Shown here in pieces: positions 22,579 through 33,955 of a DNA stretch of 64,000 nt. Source of the DNA: Quercus robur (Eukaryota > Streptophyta > Magnoliopsida > Fagales > Fagaceae); NCBI RefSeq assembly GCF_932294415.1, contig NC_065544.1, positions 18,141,351 to 18,205,350 on the forward strand, in the 5' to 3' direction. Under the pieces are notes generated by a model. The model was not told where the DNA came from and did not search any database. It saw nothing but the letters and a program-made list of their open reading frames with translations. The position numbers were made by a program, and so were the translations under genes. Position 1 is the stretch's first letter. Every line of letters starts with the position of its first letter.

Positions 22579-23343
22579 GCAAAATACTCCTTATATATAT
22601 CATGTATGGGTCAAATTAGTAATCTGAGTTGGCTACAATTAACATCTTTTATATATTTTTATTAAGGTTAAAATTCAGTTTAGTCTCTTGACTTTTACTT
22701 CAATTGTCAAATTATTCTTTAAAATTTGATTTTAGCTAGTTTTTAATAGAGGATCCGAATAAGAACTTTTAAAAGGAGAATATGTCAGAATAAAAGCAAC
22801 AATCCACTTGTTAAACGCCTAGTCTCCCTTTATTTTTGCATGTAACTATGGGAGTGTGTATTTTTAAGGAGTATTTTGTGCACACTACCTGTGTGCATGA
22901 ATTTTTTTTTGAGAGACACCCGTGTGCATGAATTATTATCCCATTTCCTAACAAAATTGTATTACTTATCCCCTGAAGAACAAATAGATGTAAATTCATT
23001 ACTTATATTAGAAAAAAAAATACAAGACTTTAATAACATATAATTTTATTAAAAATATACCAATTTTATGCCGAGAATGTGACATAATTGTTAATGAAGA
23101 ATCACCCCTTTCTACTCAAACCTTTCCTCCCAAAGCATCACTTAAGTGGACCGAATTAGACTAAAATAAACTGTAATAGGCCAAAATAGACGAAAATAGA
23201 CTGGATGGACAATAAATGCAATAATTCAGTTTTTAAATATTATTATATATAGACATGGATGAACTTCAAAATAACATAAAAATAAAATAGAACAAAGATT
23301 CTATATTCCATTTCTAAAAAGAGTTTTATTCTAGACAAGCATC

Positions 23344-23377
<34 letters not shown>

Positions 23378-23490
23378 CTTATGAATTGTTAAGATGAAAG
23401 AGTGGTGTTCAAAGGAGGTGATGAGCATCTTGAGTTACTTTGCACAAGAGGAAGATAAGATGCTTTTGTCTATTCTAGAATTTAGACGGT
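22579..23490. other. PP2 copy 1 upstream flank
   Basis: Promoter-side flank, with a TATA-like box at about 22590-22601 and a (TA)n tract at 23345-23375. It is duplicated in unit 2 (33956-34860). No gene is seen. Confidence 0.5.
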
Positions 23491-26314
23491 CAATTTTTTT
23501 TTTTTTGAGAAAAATCCCCTCTGGGGTAGAGATCTTATTATTGCAGCCGTAATAAATCGAGTTGATACACCTCAAAAATGTCTGGTGGAATAGACTCCAT
23601 CCAAACCAAAAAAAGAACATTGGCAGCTCGTCTAGCAAGCTTGTGAGCCACACAATTTCCTTCTCTATTAATATACTGAACTGAAATATAAGAAAAACAA
23701 GAAAATAAACTTTTGATATCTAGCAACACATGACCCATAGCCGAATGATCCATGTGCCCTCCATTAATAGAGGTAATAGTGTTTGCAGAATCTCCTTCCA
23801 CTATCACTCTGTCAAAAACGAGTTCCTTATCAAAAACCAAAGCCCGGCGAGCTGCTAGCACTTCCACCATCTCCACCGAAGCAGGTAGTGGAATTTGTTG
23901 TGAGAGAGCAGCCATAACTAATCCTTGTTCATTTCGGATTATAATGCCGATGCCAGCTAGTCCAACTTGTGAGAAAACCGCTCCGTCGAAATTCGCCTTG
24001 ACACAGGTTTCAGGTGGTGGTCTCCAACGTACTGCACGAGCTGTCTGTGGTATCTTGGCATGTGTAGGACGTAGCTGCTGAAATTCCTAAAGAGCATCAA
24101 AAGTCGAGGTCGGAATTTGTCCCAGTGGAAGTGCCGTTTCACCCAGCCGGACCTTATTGCGCCTCATCCAAATTGCAGAGACTGTCATTGCAAAAAGCTC
24201 GAAAGAAGTTTTTACAAGTGAAACTCTATCAATCACTTCGAGAAAGGATGCGCAATGTGTCGTGGTTGCCTGCAGTTGATCGAATTGGACTTTCCATGTG
24301 TCAATCACTTTCGGACAAGACCAGATCGCATGCAGAGTATCCTCTGTGTCAAGCTTGCATTCCTGGCATAGCGCATCATCGAGGACCTTCCTTTTGACAA
24401 GGTTAGCCCGAGTTGGTAAAGAATTATTCCCAGCACGCCACAGAAGGGTCTTAACTCGGTTTGGAACTCGGAGACGCCAAATAGCCTTCCACACCGTCGT
24501 AGTGTCCTCTACATCTGAGCTACTAACTGCCTCTGTTTCAGCTTGGTCCAAACAGAGCCGGTACCCAGACCTAACCGAGAAGACCCCGTCCCAGTTATGG
24601 AGCCAATATGGAGTGTCCTCCCTATTGAAAAGACTAAGGGGAATGGCCTTAATGATTGCAGCTTCCTTAGGTACAAAAAACCTATCAGTCTCATCCTCCT
24701 TCCAGCACATACTCTCGTGATTTATTAAACTATAAACCCTTGCATCAGCTTGACCATCTATTACAGGGGATAAAATAATGCCTTGTCGAGACCCAGGTAG
24801 CCAAGCATCACTGCAAATGCGAACTTTAGAACGCCAAATTTTGTTTTGAAAAACTTGAAGAATAGAGAATCTTGGTTTTGTAATAAACGCCAAATTTGCT
24901 TGCCAAGCATTGCATCATTAAACTTTTGTAATTCCCGAAAACCCATACCTCCAAGCGATTTAGGCCTACACATTTTACTCCATTTAACGCAATGAATACG
25001 CCTTCTTGTGCCTCGTTGACCCCACCAAAACTTTTTAATCATTGCCTCAATCTCATGGCAAAGTGTGATAGGAAGCTTAAAACAACTCATAGAATATGTG
25101 GGAATGGCTTGCACTACCGCCTTCAAGAGAACTTCCCTCCCAGCTTGGGATAGAAGTTTCTCCTTCCACCCTTGAAGCTTCTTCCAAATCCGATCTTTGA
25201 TGAAAGCCAAGCTTGCTTTTTTGTTCCTTCCCACAAAAGATGGCAAGCCTAAATATTTTTCATACTGCTTTACTTCAGGAACACCTTGCAGATCTATGAT
25301 GGAATCCTGAATCCCTTTATCCGTGTTTTTACTGAAGAAGAGAGTGGTTTTATCTCTATTCAGCTTTTGTCCGGAAGCATCTTCGTAAATAGAGAGAAGG
25401 TCCTGGATGTGCATACATTCCTGAACTGAAGCTCTGTAGAAAAGTAAGCTATCATCTGCAAACAATAAATGGGTTAATCGAGGTCCATTTCTACAAATAG
25501 ATATGTCTCTAATCTCTCCAGAGGCAGCTGCCTTAGCAAGTAAGCCATGCAAACCCTCAGTACAAAGAAGGAAGAGATATGGAGATAAAGGATCCCCTTG
25601 TCTCAGCCCTCTGCTAGGGTGAATGGTGTGAGACGGCTCCCCATTAATCAAAATGGAATAAGTGACAGTAGTGATCATGGTTTTAAAAACCGAACCGGAC
25701 ATAGAACCGTTTTTTTTTGGAATTTCCGGTTCAACCCCGGTTTTTGACTGGTTTTTGGCCGGTTTTCCGGTTGTTGACCGATTTTTGACCGGTTTTGGGG
25801 TTTTTAACCGGACCGGATTGGCTTCCGGTTCCCGGTTGGACCGGTCGGTCCGGTCCGGTTTTTAAAACAGTGGTAGTGATACATTCCATCATAAGATCAA
25901 CCCATTTTCTGTGAAAACCCATTTTTTCCAATAGACCCTTCACAAAGGACCATTCAACTCGATTATAAGCCTTGCTCATGTCAAGTTTAAGAGCCATAAA
26001 ACTTGTATTACCATTCTGATGATTTTTCATGCAATGTAAGGTTTCGAAAGCCATGAGTATATTGTCAGTAATTACCTTGCCAGCTTGGAGAGCACTCTGG
26101 TTCTCGAAAACAATAAGTGGTAACAAAGGTTTTAAACGATTTGTTAACACCTTCAAAATCAACTTGTAAATAACATTACAAAGACTTATGGGTCGAAATT
26201 CAGATATTTTTTCAGGGTTCTTCACTTTGGGAATAAGAGTAACATAAGTGAAGTTAAACTCCTTAGGAATATGACATGAATTCAAACAATCCAAAACAGC
26301 TTTGAAAACATCAT
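23491..26314 (-). mobile_element. 5'-truncated L1-clade LINE with RT, zf-RVT and RNase H domains
   Basis: Read on the minus strand it enters mid-way into the reverse transcriptase (FRPISLCNVIYKLILK, then SRGLRQGDPLSPYLF and the catalytic LLFADDSLLFY). Next come the LGLPSFVGRNK region, a zinc-binding reverse-transcriptase-associated region (VWKAIWRLRVPNRVKTLLWR) and an RNase H-like end (VIVEGDSANTI, AHKLARRAANV). The 3' A tail appears as the T run at 23491-23504. It is disabled by the hAT element at 25676-25872, a frame change near 24890 and a stop near 24087. The 5' end and endonuclease are missing. Comparison with unit 2 shows that the insertion replaced about 25 bp of target. Confidence 0.85.
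25676..25872. mobile_element. hAT-type MITE inside the LINE reverse transcriptase
   Basis: Perfect 8-bp target duplication GTAGTGAT at 25668-25675 and 25873-25880. The ends are inverted: CATGGTTTTAAAAACCG and the complement of the right end, CACTGTTTTAAAAACCG. The interior is an unusual GC-rich string of ACCGG / GGTCCGG motifs. A longer relative is at 60646-61226. Confidence 0.88.
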
Positions 26315-26710
26315 TTTAATTGTGGACCACTAAACTTGCTTCTGATACCATTGGGTAGAAGTGAGTCGGCAGAACGAATCATAGTATAATTTTTTAGTAT
26401 GTTGTTATTCTCTCTCTCTCTATCTCTATCTCTCTACGTATTTTTTTATTTTCCAATTTTTTTACAATAAAAAATCAGTTAATGCTATTGAACCATAAGA
26501 CTATTGGCAACAATTCAGGTCTTTAATATAGTTTTGACTTATTTAAATATTACTTTTAGAAATTTACTGTTGAAATAACAGATTGTGTACATGAAATCTC
26601 TCTATTCTGTCCAACTCATCTATCATCTATTATATTATATATTATTGATATTATAAAAATTGGATCCCTCAAACCGAAAGATCCACACAATGGTGGCATA
26701 TATCCATTTC

Positions 26711-28947
26711 TTTTTTTACGAATTCATTAAAACTAAAGAACAAGGTTCAGCTCAGGACCATGCCTGATCGAATACAATCCAGATAAGTCAAAATCCAAAC
26801 TATTTCTAATGTCCACAGGCGGACAAGAAAGAGATAAAAAAAACTAATATCCTGCTCAGCACCCATCCTAGCAAGAGCGTCTGCACAGCGATTTGCTTGG
26901 CGATAAATGTGCTTAATTTGGACCTGATCGAGACTGGAAATGAGCTGCCTGCAGTCATCCAAAATGGAAGATACAATATTACTCTCATAATTAGCATTGT
27001 GAAAAATATCAACAATCCCTTTAGCATTGAGGGAATTTGCAGGCTAACGCAGTAGGGAGCAAGAATATAATAAGTTAACGCATGTTTGTAAGGATTTTGG
27101 AAACTAGCGTCTCGAGTTTTTAAAACTCGAGATCGATGATGAAACTCCCTTGAGTTCTACTGCTGCCGTGTACCAATTTAGCCACATAGATCTCGAGTCT
27201 ATAAGACTCGAGCTCTAAAAACCAAAACTGAGTCTTACAAACTCGATTTTTTTCTGACTTGAAGAAAAACAGAAACATGAAGAACGCAGCAAGAACAGAG
27301 ACGAAGAACATAGCAAGAACGCTGGAGCTCCGATTGGACGCGATCTGGTGCTGGTGGACGATCTAATCTTCAGTGACTAGGTGGACGGTGGACGATCTGA
27401 TCTTCAGCGATTCTTCTCCATGTTTTCTTCTTCTGTTTTTTCTTTTTCTCCGTGGATCTGTTCTTGTACAAGTACCCATTGGAACTCGAGTCTCTAAGAC
27501 TAGAGTTTCACGTGGAATTTACCACCACATGCAAATCGAGACTTAAAAACTTGAGTTTTATATTGAAACTTGAGTTTTAGACACTCGAGATGCTAGTTTT
27601 CAACATTGTTTTGAAACGTGACAACTAACTAAATTTTTTAATATTTATTGTTATTTAGAAAAAAAATTCCTCTAGCATCTAATTCAACTATAAGAGCAGA
27701 AATATTTAAGTTGCTGCAAAGGGTAAGCCCATCCCTCAGCCCCCATAACTCTACCTCAAAGCTGCTGGTGATCTTGATCCTCCTAGAAAACCCAGCCACC
27801 AAGTTGCCGCTCTCATCCCATACAACACCTCCACAACCTGCTACACCTGGATTGCCCAATGAAGCCCCATTCGTGTTCAGTTTTGTCCAGCCTCTTGGTG
27901 GCTTCTCCCATCGCACCAACTTGGTTGCACTGCCACTAGGAATTTTAGAAGAGGAATAGCAATACATGAACTCCATGGTTTGGTTGGTTATCTCAGCAGC
28001 CAATCTTGGATTTTGTGGTTTCCCATTGAAGACAGAATTGTACCTACTCTTCCAGATATGCCAAAGAGCAAAGGAAAACAACAACTTCCAAGGAGGGTGC
28101 CCATCAATGACACTCTTGCTCAACTTCCCATTTAAGCTCAACCAATCCTGCAAATCTGACCGCCAAAAGCCATGATTAGTATCCTGCACTCCTAGTTGTC
28201 TCCAAATTAGCTGAACCTGAGGACAGTCCCTTAAAGCATGGAGTATAGTTTCTGCATCCCCTTTGCATATAGAACACTGATTATCATTGCCCACTCCTCG
28301 CCCTACAAGGCAGTCCTTCACTCCAATGCTATTATGGGCACACTTCCACAGAAAAAAACTTGATACGAGATAGCGTCGCTAACTTCCATATCCAATTTGT
28401 GGTGAAGGGCAGATTGGTGTCATCTCCCATTGCAATCCCATAAGCACTCTTTAAGTCAAAAATGTCCCTAGGATTTTCCACCCATGCTAATCTGTCACTG
28501 CCTCTACCTTGAAGAGAAACTGGAATAGCTTGAAAGCATTAACTTGCAATCCAATGGAAACTCAAAAGGTAGCTTGTTCCAATCCCACCCCGAGTCTTGT
28601 ATCACATCCTTAATTTCTAGCATGGATGCTTCTTGTTTAGTCCAATTCCCATACCAAAAATTGATCTTGCTGTCCTTACCAACCGTCCACCTACTACCCT
28701 TCATAAAAACCTCCCTTCCTTTTTTGATAGCTGTCCAAATCTGAGAGCTTGGAAGTTTATCAGCATTACTGGAGTTGCACCTTCTGCTAGTACAATATTT
28801 TGCACCAAGAACTTTTGCCCATAGAGCATTTTTTTTTTTGTGTACAATCTCCTGTTCAATTTAGCAAGAAGGTCAATGTTCCCCCCCTTGGCTGTTTGCA
28901 GGCCAAGACCACCTTTATCTCTCGGTTTGGTCATTTTATGCCACCTC
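26711..28947 (-). mobile_element. Second L1-clade LINE relic at the duplication junction
   Basis: The minus strand encodes, in pieces, an RT-distal region (DKGGLGLQTAKGGNIDLLAK), RWTVGKDSKINFWYGNW, a zf-RVT region (CSICKGDAETILHALRDCPQ) and an RNase H domain (RGWTKLNTNGASLGNPGVAG, then KHIYRQANRCADALARMGAE). Several frame changes are present, and a 642-bp insertion splits the RNase H. The T run at 26711 marks its 3' end. Its 5' end abuts the start of duplication unit 2. Confidence 0.8.
27028..27669. mobile_element. 642-bp insertion with 9-bp target duplication and CTCGAG palindromes
   Basis: It interrupts the LINE RNase H codons for ELDAKGIVDI. CTTTAGCAT (27019-27027) and CTCTAGCAT (27670-27678) flank it as a 9-bp duplication with one difference, which fits Mutator-like insertion. 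Terminal inverted repeats are weak (GAATTT only). The interior has repeated imperfect palindromes built on CTCGAG, for example CTCGAGTTTTTAAAACTCG near 27113. Confidence 0.55.
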
Positions 28948-30882
28948 TATCTTTGCAATTTATTAGCATGCAATAAAGTGTAAAAGTTTTATGTTTTAGG
29001 AAATAAAGGAGTTTCTCTAAAGTATATTCAGGGTCACAGTTGAAAGCATTGTTATCAAGATCATTGTTGTTTGATTGGTTCCGAGCGTGGGGTTTAACTA
29101 TCAGGACCTCCATTGCTGATTTCTTTGAGTCATTGTAACTCTGTATATAATCTTTTGTAATTTTTTTGACTCCTTTATGTTCATTCCCATGTGCATGAGT
29201 AGTCTTCTCCTCGATAAAATATTTATTTACTTATACAAAAAAGAAAAAAAGAAAAAAAAAAAAAAACCTGTAATTGGTGTAAGAACAAGTGGAGGCATCA
29301 GGAGTGAGTTTTGAATAGATATTAGGGTGATCATGACTGCGTTGTCAACATGTGCTTGACATACCATCATTGGGTTGAAGATTCTTCAAAATGGACAGGA
29401 TGTTCTAGATCAATTCAAACAGGATTTGTCCAACAGTTGTTTTATAATTATGTCAAACTTTTAAAGATATCCTTCTAGAGAAGATGCCCCTAGTGGCAAC
29501 TGAGATCATTTAGATGCTTCATTGGGATTTTCATTCTAAGTCTTCTCCAAAGGTATTATTTCTTTGAAGGAATCAAATTGTTCCAAATTCATCTTTTGCG
29601 TATTTAGTGAATTTGTTTCATGCCTTTTATTGCAGATAGTTGAAGAAGCTGGTGGCACAGTTACTTGCATGGATGGTGGAAAGTTCTGTGTGTTTGATAG
29701 ATCTATTTTAGTATCCAACGGTGCACTGCATGAAAAGGTTAGTTATTGCTGCTTTTCCCCCCACAATCATCTTGCTAATATCAACATCACTTTGTACATT
29801 ATCTCAGTGCTGACATGGAATATATCTTAGTGATGCAATCCGTACATGACTTATAAAACGATTTAAGAAGGGAAATCGAAGAGCTAGTTCAAGTTATTAA
29901 ATCAGTAAGAGCAACCTAACTCAATCCTGAAGTGAAAAGGAGAGAAAAAGCCACAAACATTTGCTAAAATTTTGGCCTAGCAAAGACACGATTACAACCA
30001 TCAATTAAGATCTAATCTGATGATTTTAAATCTGTCTTGCAGTGGTCACATTACTAATTAAAAAGTCATATGATTTATTTGTGGCCAGATCTAAATAGAC
30101 TTGTAACCTGGAAACTTAATAATGACAACATAAAACCAAATCCATTGCTGTATCCTTGTTTCAAGAAATTGTCTCTTACTTGATTTGATTAACAACTAGG
30201 ATTAAATGCAACTAACACCCTAACAACTATTTGAACACTCTCACTATTTAAGTGCTAAATTGTCGGAAAAGGCTCTTCATTTGTGTCAATTCAATGTAGA
30301 GCTTTTGGAGAGAAAGTTAAATGTGTATTTTTGACGGCAGAGAACTCATGATAGTATAGGTGATGTTTTATTCTTGTGATCTTCACACATATGGGAGCAA
30401 ACTGCTAGGTCAATTACCTCTTCAGGTTTATTTGATTTTATTGATAATATGAATTTCAGATGTTAAATCTGTAGGGGTCCCCCCCAAGTGTTCCTTTGTA
30501 TGACTCCGATGTACTTGGGTTGCTCTGCTTTTATGCTCTTTTAAAAAAAATCATTTTACTCATTAAAAAAAAAAACTGTATTTTCATATTCTGAGGGGAT
30601 TCAATGTGAAGAATCTAAGACTATTTTTCAATTGGGTATCTGGTGTTGCATATCATAATTGACTTGCAACTTCTTGGGAAATAAAATAACTTTAAATGGA
30701 AGGGAAGAAAGTGCTAGAGTATTTCACTTGGTTCTGCCTAGTTTTCTTAAATTGCTTAGATTTTTTAATCTTCTGAAATGCAGCTTTTGGAGAGAATTGG
30801 ACCTGCAACAGAGAAATTGAAGAGCAAAGGAATTGATTTCTCATTGTGGTACAAGCCTGACAGTTTGCATGCAGATCTTTGA
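28948..30882 (+). pseudogene. IMPL1 copy B, exons 9-10 only
   Basis: Exon 9 (29636-29737) and exon 10 (30784-30882) of IMPL1 are present with intact splice sites and open frames, ending SLHADL. Before them comes intron 4 sequence joined directly to intron 8 sequence at about 29305, so exons 5-8 were deleted and exons 1-4 were never included. It lacks the metal-binding motifs and cannot encode a phosphatase. Confidence 0.9.
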
Positions 30883-32359
30883 GATGGCCAGATTTCTGTT
30901 TACTTATTGCGTACTCTGCTAAAAAAAATTGCTGCAGCTCAGGTGCTTTCTCCTTTCTGTTGTAATCAGAATTGTTATTTTTATATTCTCCCAATTATGT
31001 GGTTTCATTTTTTTTTTCTTAGTCAATATCTACTGGCTTACTAGCTCACAGGTCATGATACATAAGACTTCTCTTGCTACAGATCAATGTATCCCCCCAC
31101 CCACCACCCCTCCAATTTAATCATTGACAAGTGATTTGAGTTACTGAATAAGGAGAAAAAACACCACATTAGGGATTCAAATGTTTGTGTCCTTGCGGCA
31201 TAACTGGGTTGCTTTCAGTGCTTTCAATGATATTTTCACTTATCAATTTTCCTAGATTTCATCAATAAAACTATTAAAAGAGAAATAAAAAGGAGTTCAA
31301 TTTCCCTGATCTTGATATAGAGCCAGGGATCTGCAAGCAATCCACAAAAAAATTTTTGTTGAATTTTCAAGGACACAGAAGAAAGGATGAAAATGAGACT
31401 ATGATGCTGTTGACTGTGAAGATTCCATGAAGATGCTGATGATGGAGGAAACGATTACGTTTAGTCTGTCACTTTTTTTATTGCCCTTGTATTACTTAAT
31501 GGTATTATGAATCAGCGGTAAGCATGTATTAGTAACTTTTAGACTTTTGTACCTATCATAATGAGCTTGCTTGTGACTGTATGTATACTATTTTCCCTCA
31601 TCTATATATAATTAGCATTCTTTTAGCATGATGTTCTGTTTTCTTCGATACTTAAAACATGTTTCCATGATTGCTTGCATTTATGGTTCTTGCGCAATAC
31701 TTCTGCAAATGAAATTTTACATAGAAATATTAGGATTGTTAATTTATTGTCCCAGTGATAATATTTGTTATGGTACTACTAGTGGATCACTGGATTGTGC
31801 TGCAGTAAGATCATGAAACTCCATATTACTTAGTTGAGTTGAGCTGAATATGAAACTCCATTTTGCTTGCCACTCCTCTTCCCATGTAGATATGGGACTC
31901 ATATTATTTCTTCCATGTAGAATTTAATCTTTTGAAAACACAGAAGTAAACTCATTTGATCGCAATTTTTGGTCCATTACCAAGTTTACATAAAAATGAA
32001 GTTGGTACTTCAAAGTGGTAGAACTTTTTGGATTCTGAAGTCTTCACTTCTAAACAATGGGGAAGGGCGGCTGACAATTAATATCTTTTATGGGAAAGAA
32101 AGTTTTGAAATAGTTTGCATTGTCTATGCTGACCAATTGAGGAATAAAAGTGCAATGAGGATAGCAGGATGTTAAGTTTGAGTATTGTACTGAAAGGTGA
32201 AGCATTTCTTCTATTAATATCTTTTGGGTTATTCATTACATATTGTAACCTTGCTTCTTGCCTTCACATTTATTTTTTGTTTTAGCTAATTTCCTGCTTT
32301 CACATTGATATCCAGAGAACAGTATCTCCCAACACATATGTTGTTGACTATTCTAGAAC
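30883..32359. other. Flank between IMPL1-B and PP2 copy 2
   Basis: Duplicate of 19359-20992 with a shorter middle. No gene is seen. Confidence 0.5.
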
Positions 32360-33955
32360 CTAATACTTGGGCCGAATGGCAACACCTTTGATGACAAGCC
32401 CCCTCTTCCATTGCCCACCTTCATATTCATAAATTGAGAATTCTATCTCTCCAGTATTTTCTGGTGATGTTACAAACTCACCTACGGGGATCTCTATCCA
32501 TTCCCCTCTTGGCTTTTTCATCAAATTTTCTTTGTGTTCTTGCCTGTTTCCATTTGGTAGTGTAAGTCTGAAATTCACTGGAACTTCCCATCCATAAGCT
32601 GGATCTTTCAACATTATCTCAAATGCTACTTCATATAAGGTTCCTGGTGAGAGCTTCTTTGTCTCAAACTTTCCACCCACTTCTAGCCAACACACGTTTA
32701 ATAGTTCGGCGACATCAACCAACACATCACTGCAGTGTCAGACCGTAATATAGTTAGCAATTGAATTGTGAAATACATTTATGAGTAATTCTATCTCGTA
32801 CATCTATATTTAGGACAAAGGTTGCCTTCTAGAGTTTAAGTTATAACATTGCAGTGTAATGATCTACATCATCACTTCTAGCAGTTTCATGCATTTTTGG
32901 CTTGGATATGGCTTAATCTACATTCTGTTCCAGCCAAAAAATGTTTTAAGGGAATAAAAGAAATATGACAAGGACTAGAGATTAATACCAGGTACCTCGT
33001 TTCTTTAAGACGTGGCCAGTGCCAGTAACGGGTGTCTGTAGCCCAAGTAATTGACAGATTCCTTGCATACAAGAAGAAGGCGTTGTTGGATTTCTTGTCA
33101 ATCCAATACTTCTGCAACAATAACAATAAAAATGAGGAACATGGTAAACCTCTACTGCCAAAAGTATCTTATACAACAGATATATGTAACGCTCCTCTCT
33201 TGCATGCATATGGAAAAATCCGCATGCATGACTTCTACATGTATGTTAGAGGGGTGCTGCGTACTAGTCATATAAGATATCAATTCACCAATAAATAAAT
33301 AAAAAAGAAGAAAAAAAAAAAAAAACATAACAATCAAAACCAAGAAGTTGATTATGGTTTTAGTTTCACCCATTTATCCTGATTGAAGATATGATGAAGT
33401 TTTCTTCAATTGAAGTAAGCATCACAGTATTTGAGACAGACTTGCTGACCAAAGCACTCTATCCAAAACTCGCAGAAATGAGATTAAGTTTTGTACACTA
33501 AGTATAACTTTTTATATAACTTTTCAATCAGTTAGAAAACGTTCCATTAAATCTTCTTATGCTGTGATAAATATTGGACTTGCCTTTGTATTTTGGTTTA
33601 AGAGTACTCCAGCATAGAGCTGTTCATACAGCCTCTCCTTGGAGGAGTTGTCAACTGGTGAGCCTGCATCTTTCAATATGGCTTCGCAGTTATGTGCAAG
33701 TGCAAGTGGTGCAGCTCCAATATTCTCCACTGCCTTGGCTTTGTTGGCAGTGGCACTAGGCTGTGTTTCTGTTGATTTCTCCTTCACTTGGACTTCTCTG
33801 AACTTGTCTTGTTTAATTTGCTCTGAATTTGAAGCCTCCTCTCGTGATCCCTTCACTTGGACTTCTCTGGACTTATCTTGTTGAATTTGCTCTGAATTTG
33901 AAGCCTCCTCTCGTGATGGTGCTATACCCATCTCTTCATGGTCACATTCTTGCAT
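32360..33955 (-). CDS. PP2-A1: Phloem protein 2 (PP2-A1-like) lectin, copy 2
   Basis: Paralogue of 20993-22578 with the same three exons: 33584-33955, 32996-33111 and 32360-32729; in frame, 285 residues. The PP2 domain is complete (KYWIDKKSNNAFFLYARNLS, DTRYWHW, GVAIRPKY), with a few substitutions such as WPRLKETR for WSSLKETR. The GC donor of intron 1 is conserved. Exon 1 lacks the second GAAPLA repeat of copy 1 but has its own tandem repeat of about 24 residues (SREEASNSEQIQQDKSREVQ / SREEASNSEQIKQDKFREVQ). No disabling change is seen. The PP2 domain is better conserved between the copies than the N-terminal region, which suggests the lectin fold is still selected. Confidence 0.85.

Larger units (their letters stand above)
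14685..26709. repeat. Segmental duplication, unit 1
   Basis: Homologous to 28948-35294. It covers the 3' half of IMPL1 copy A, the spacer, PP2 copy 1 and its upstream flank. Relative to unit 2 it contains an extra 15031-17757 (exons 5-8 of IMPL1, deleted in unit 2) and the LINE at 23491-26314. Similarity by eye is high in introns as well as exons, so the duplication is fairly recent. Confidence 0.85.

Noticed and set aside
23752..24720. Plus-strand open frames across the LINE
   Set aside because: They are shadows of the minus-strand LINE coding sequence and show no domain of their own.
31969..32175. 68-codon plus-strand frame in the PP2 copy 2 flank
   Set aside because: The matching sequence in unit 1 does not keep the frame open, and it has no recognisable feature.
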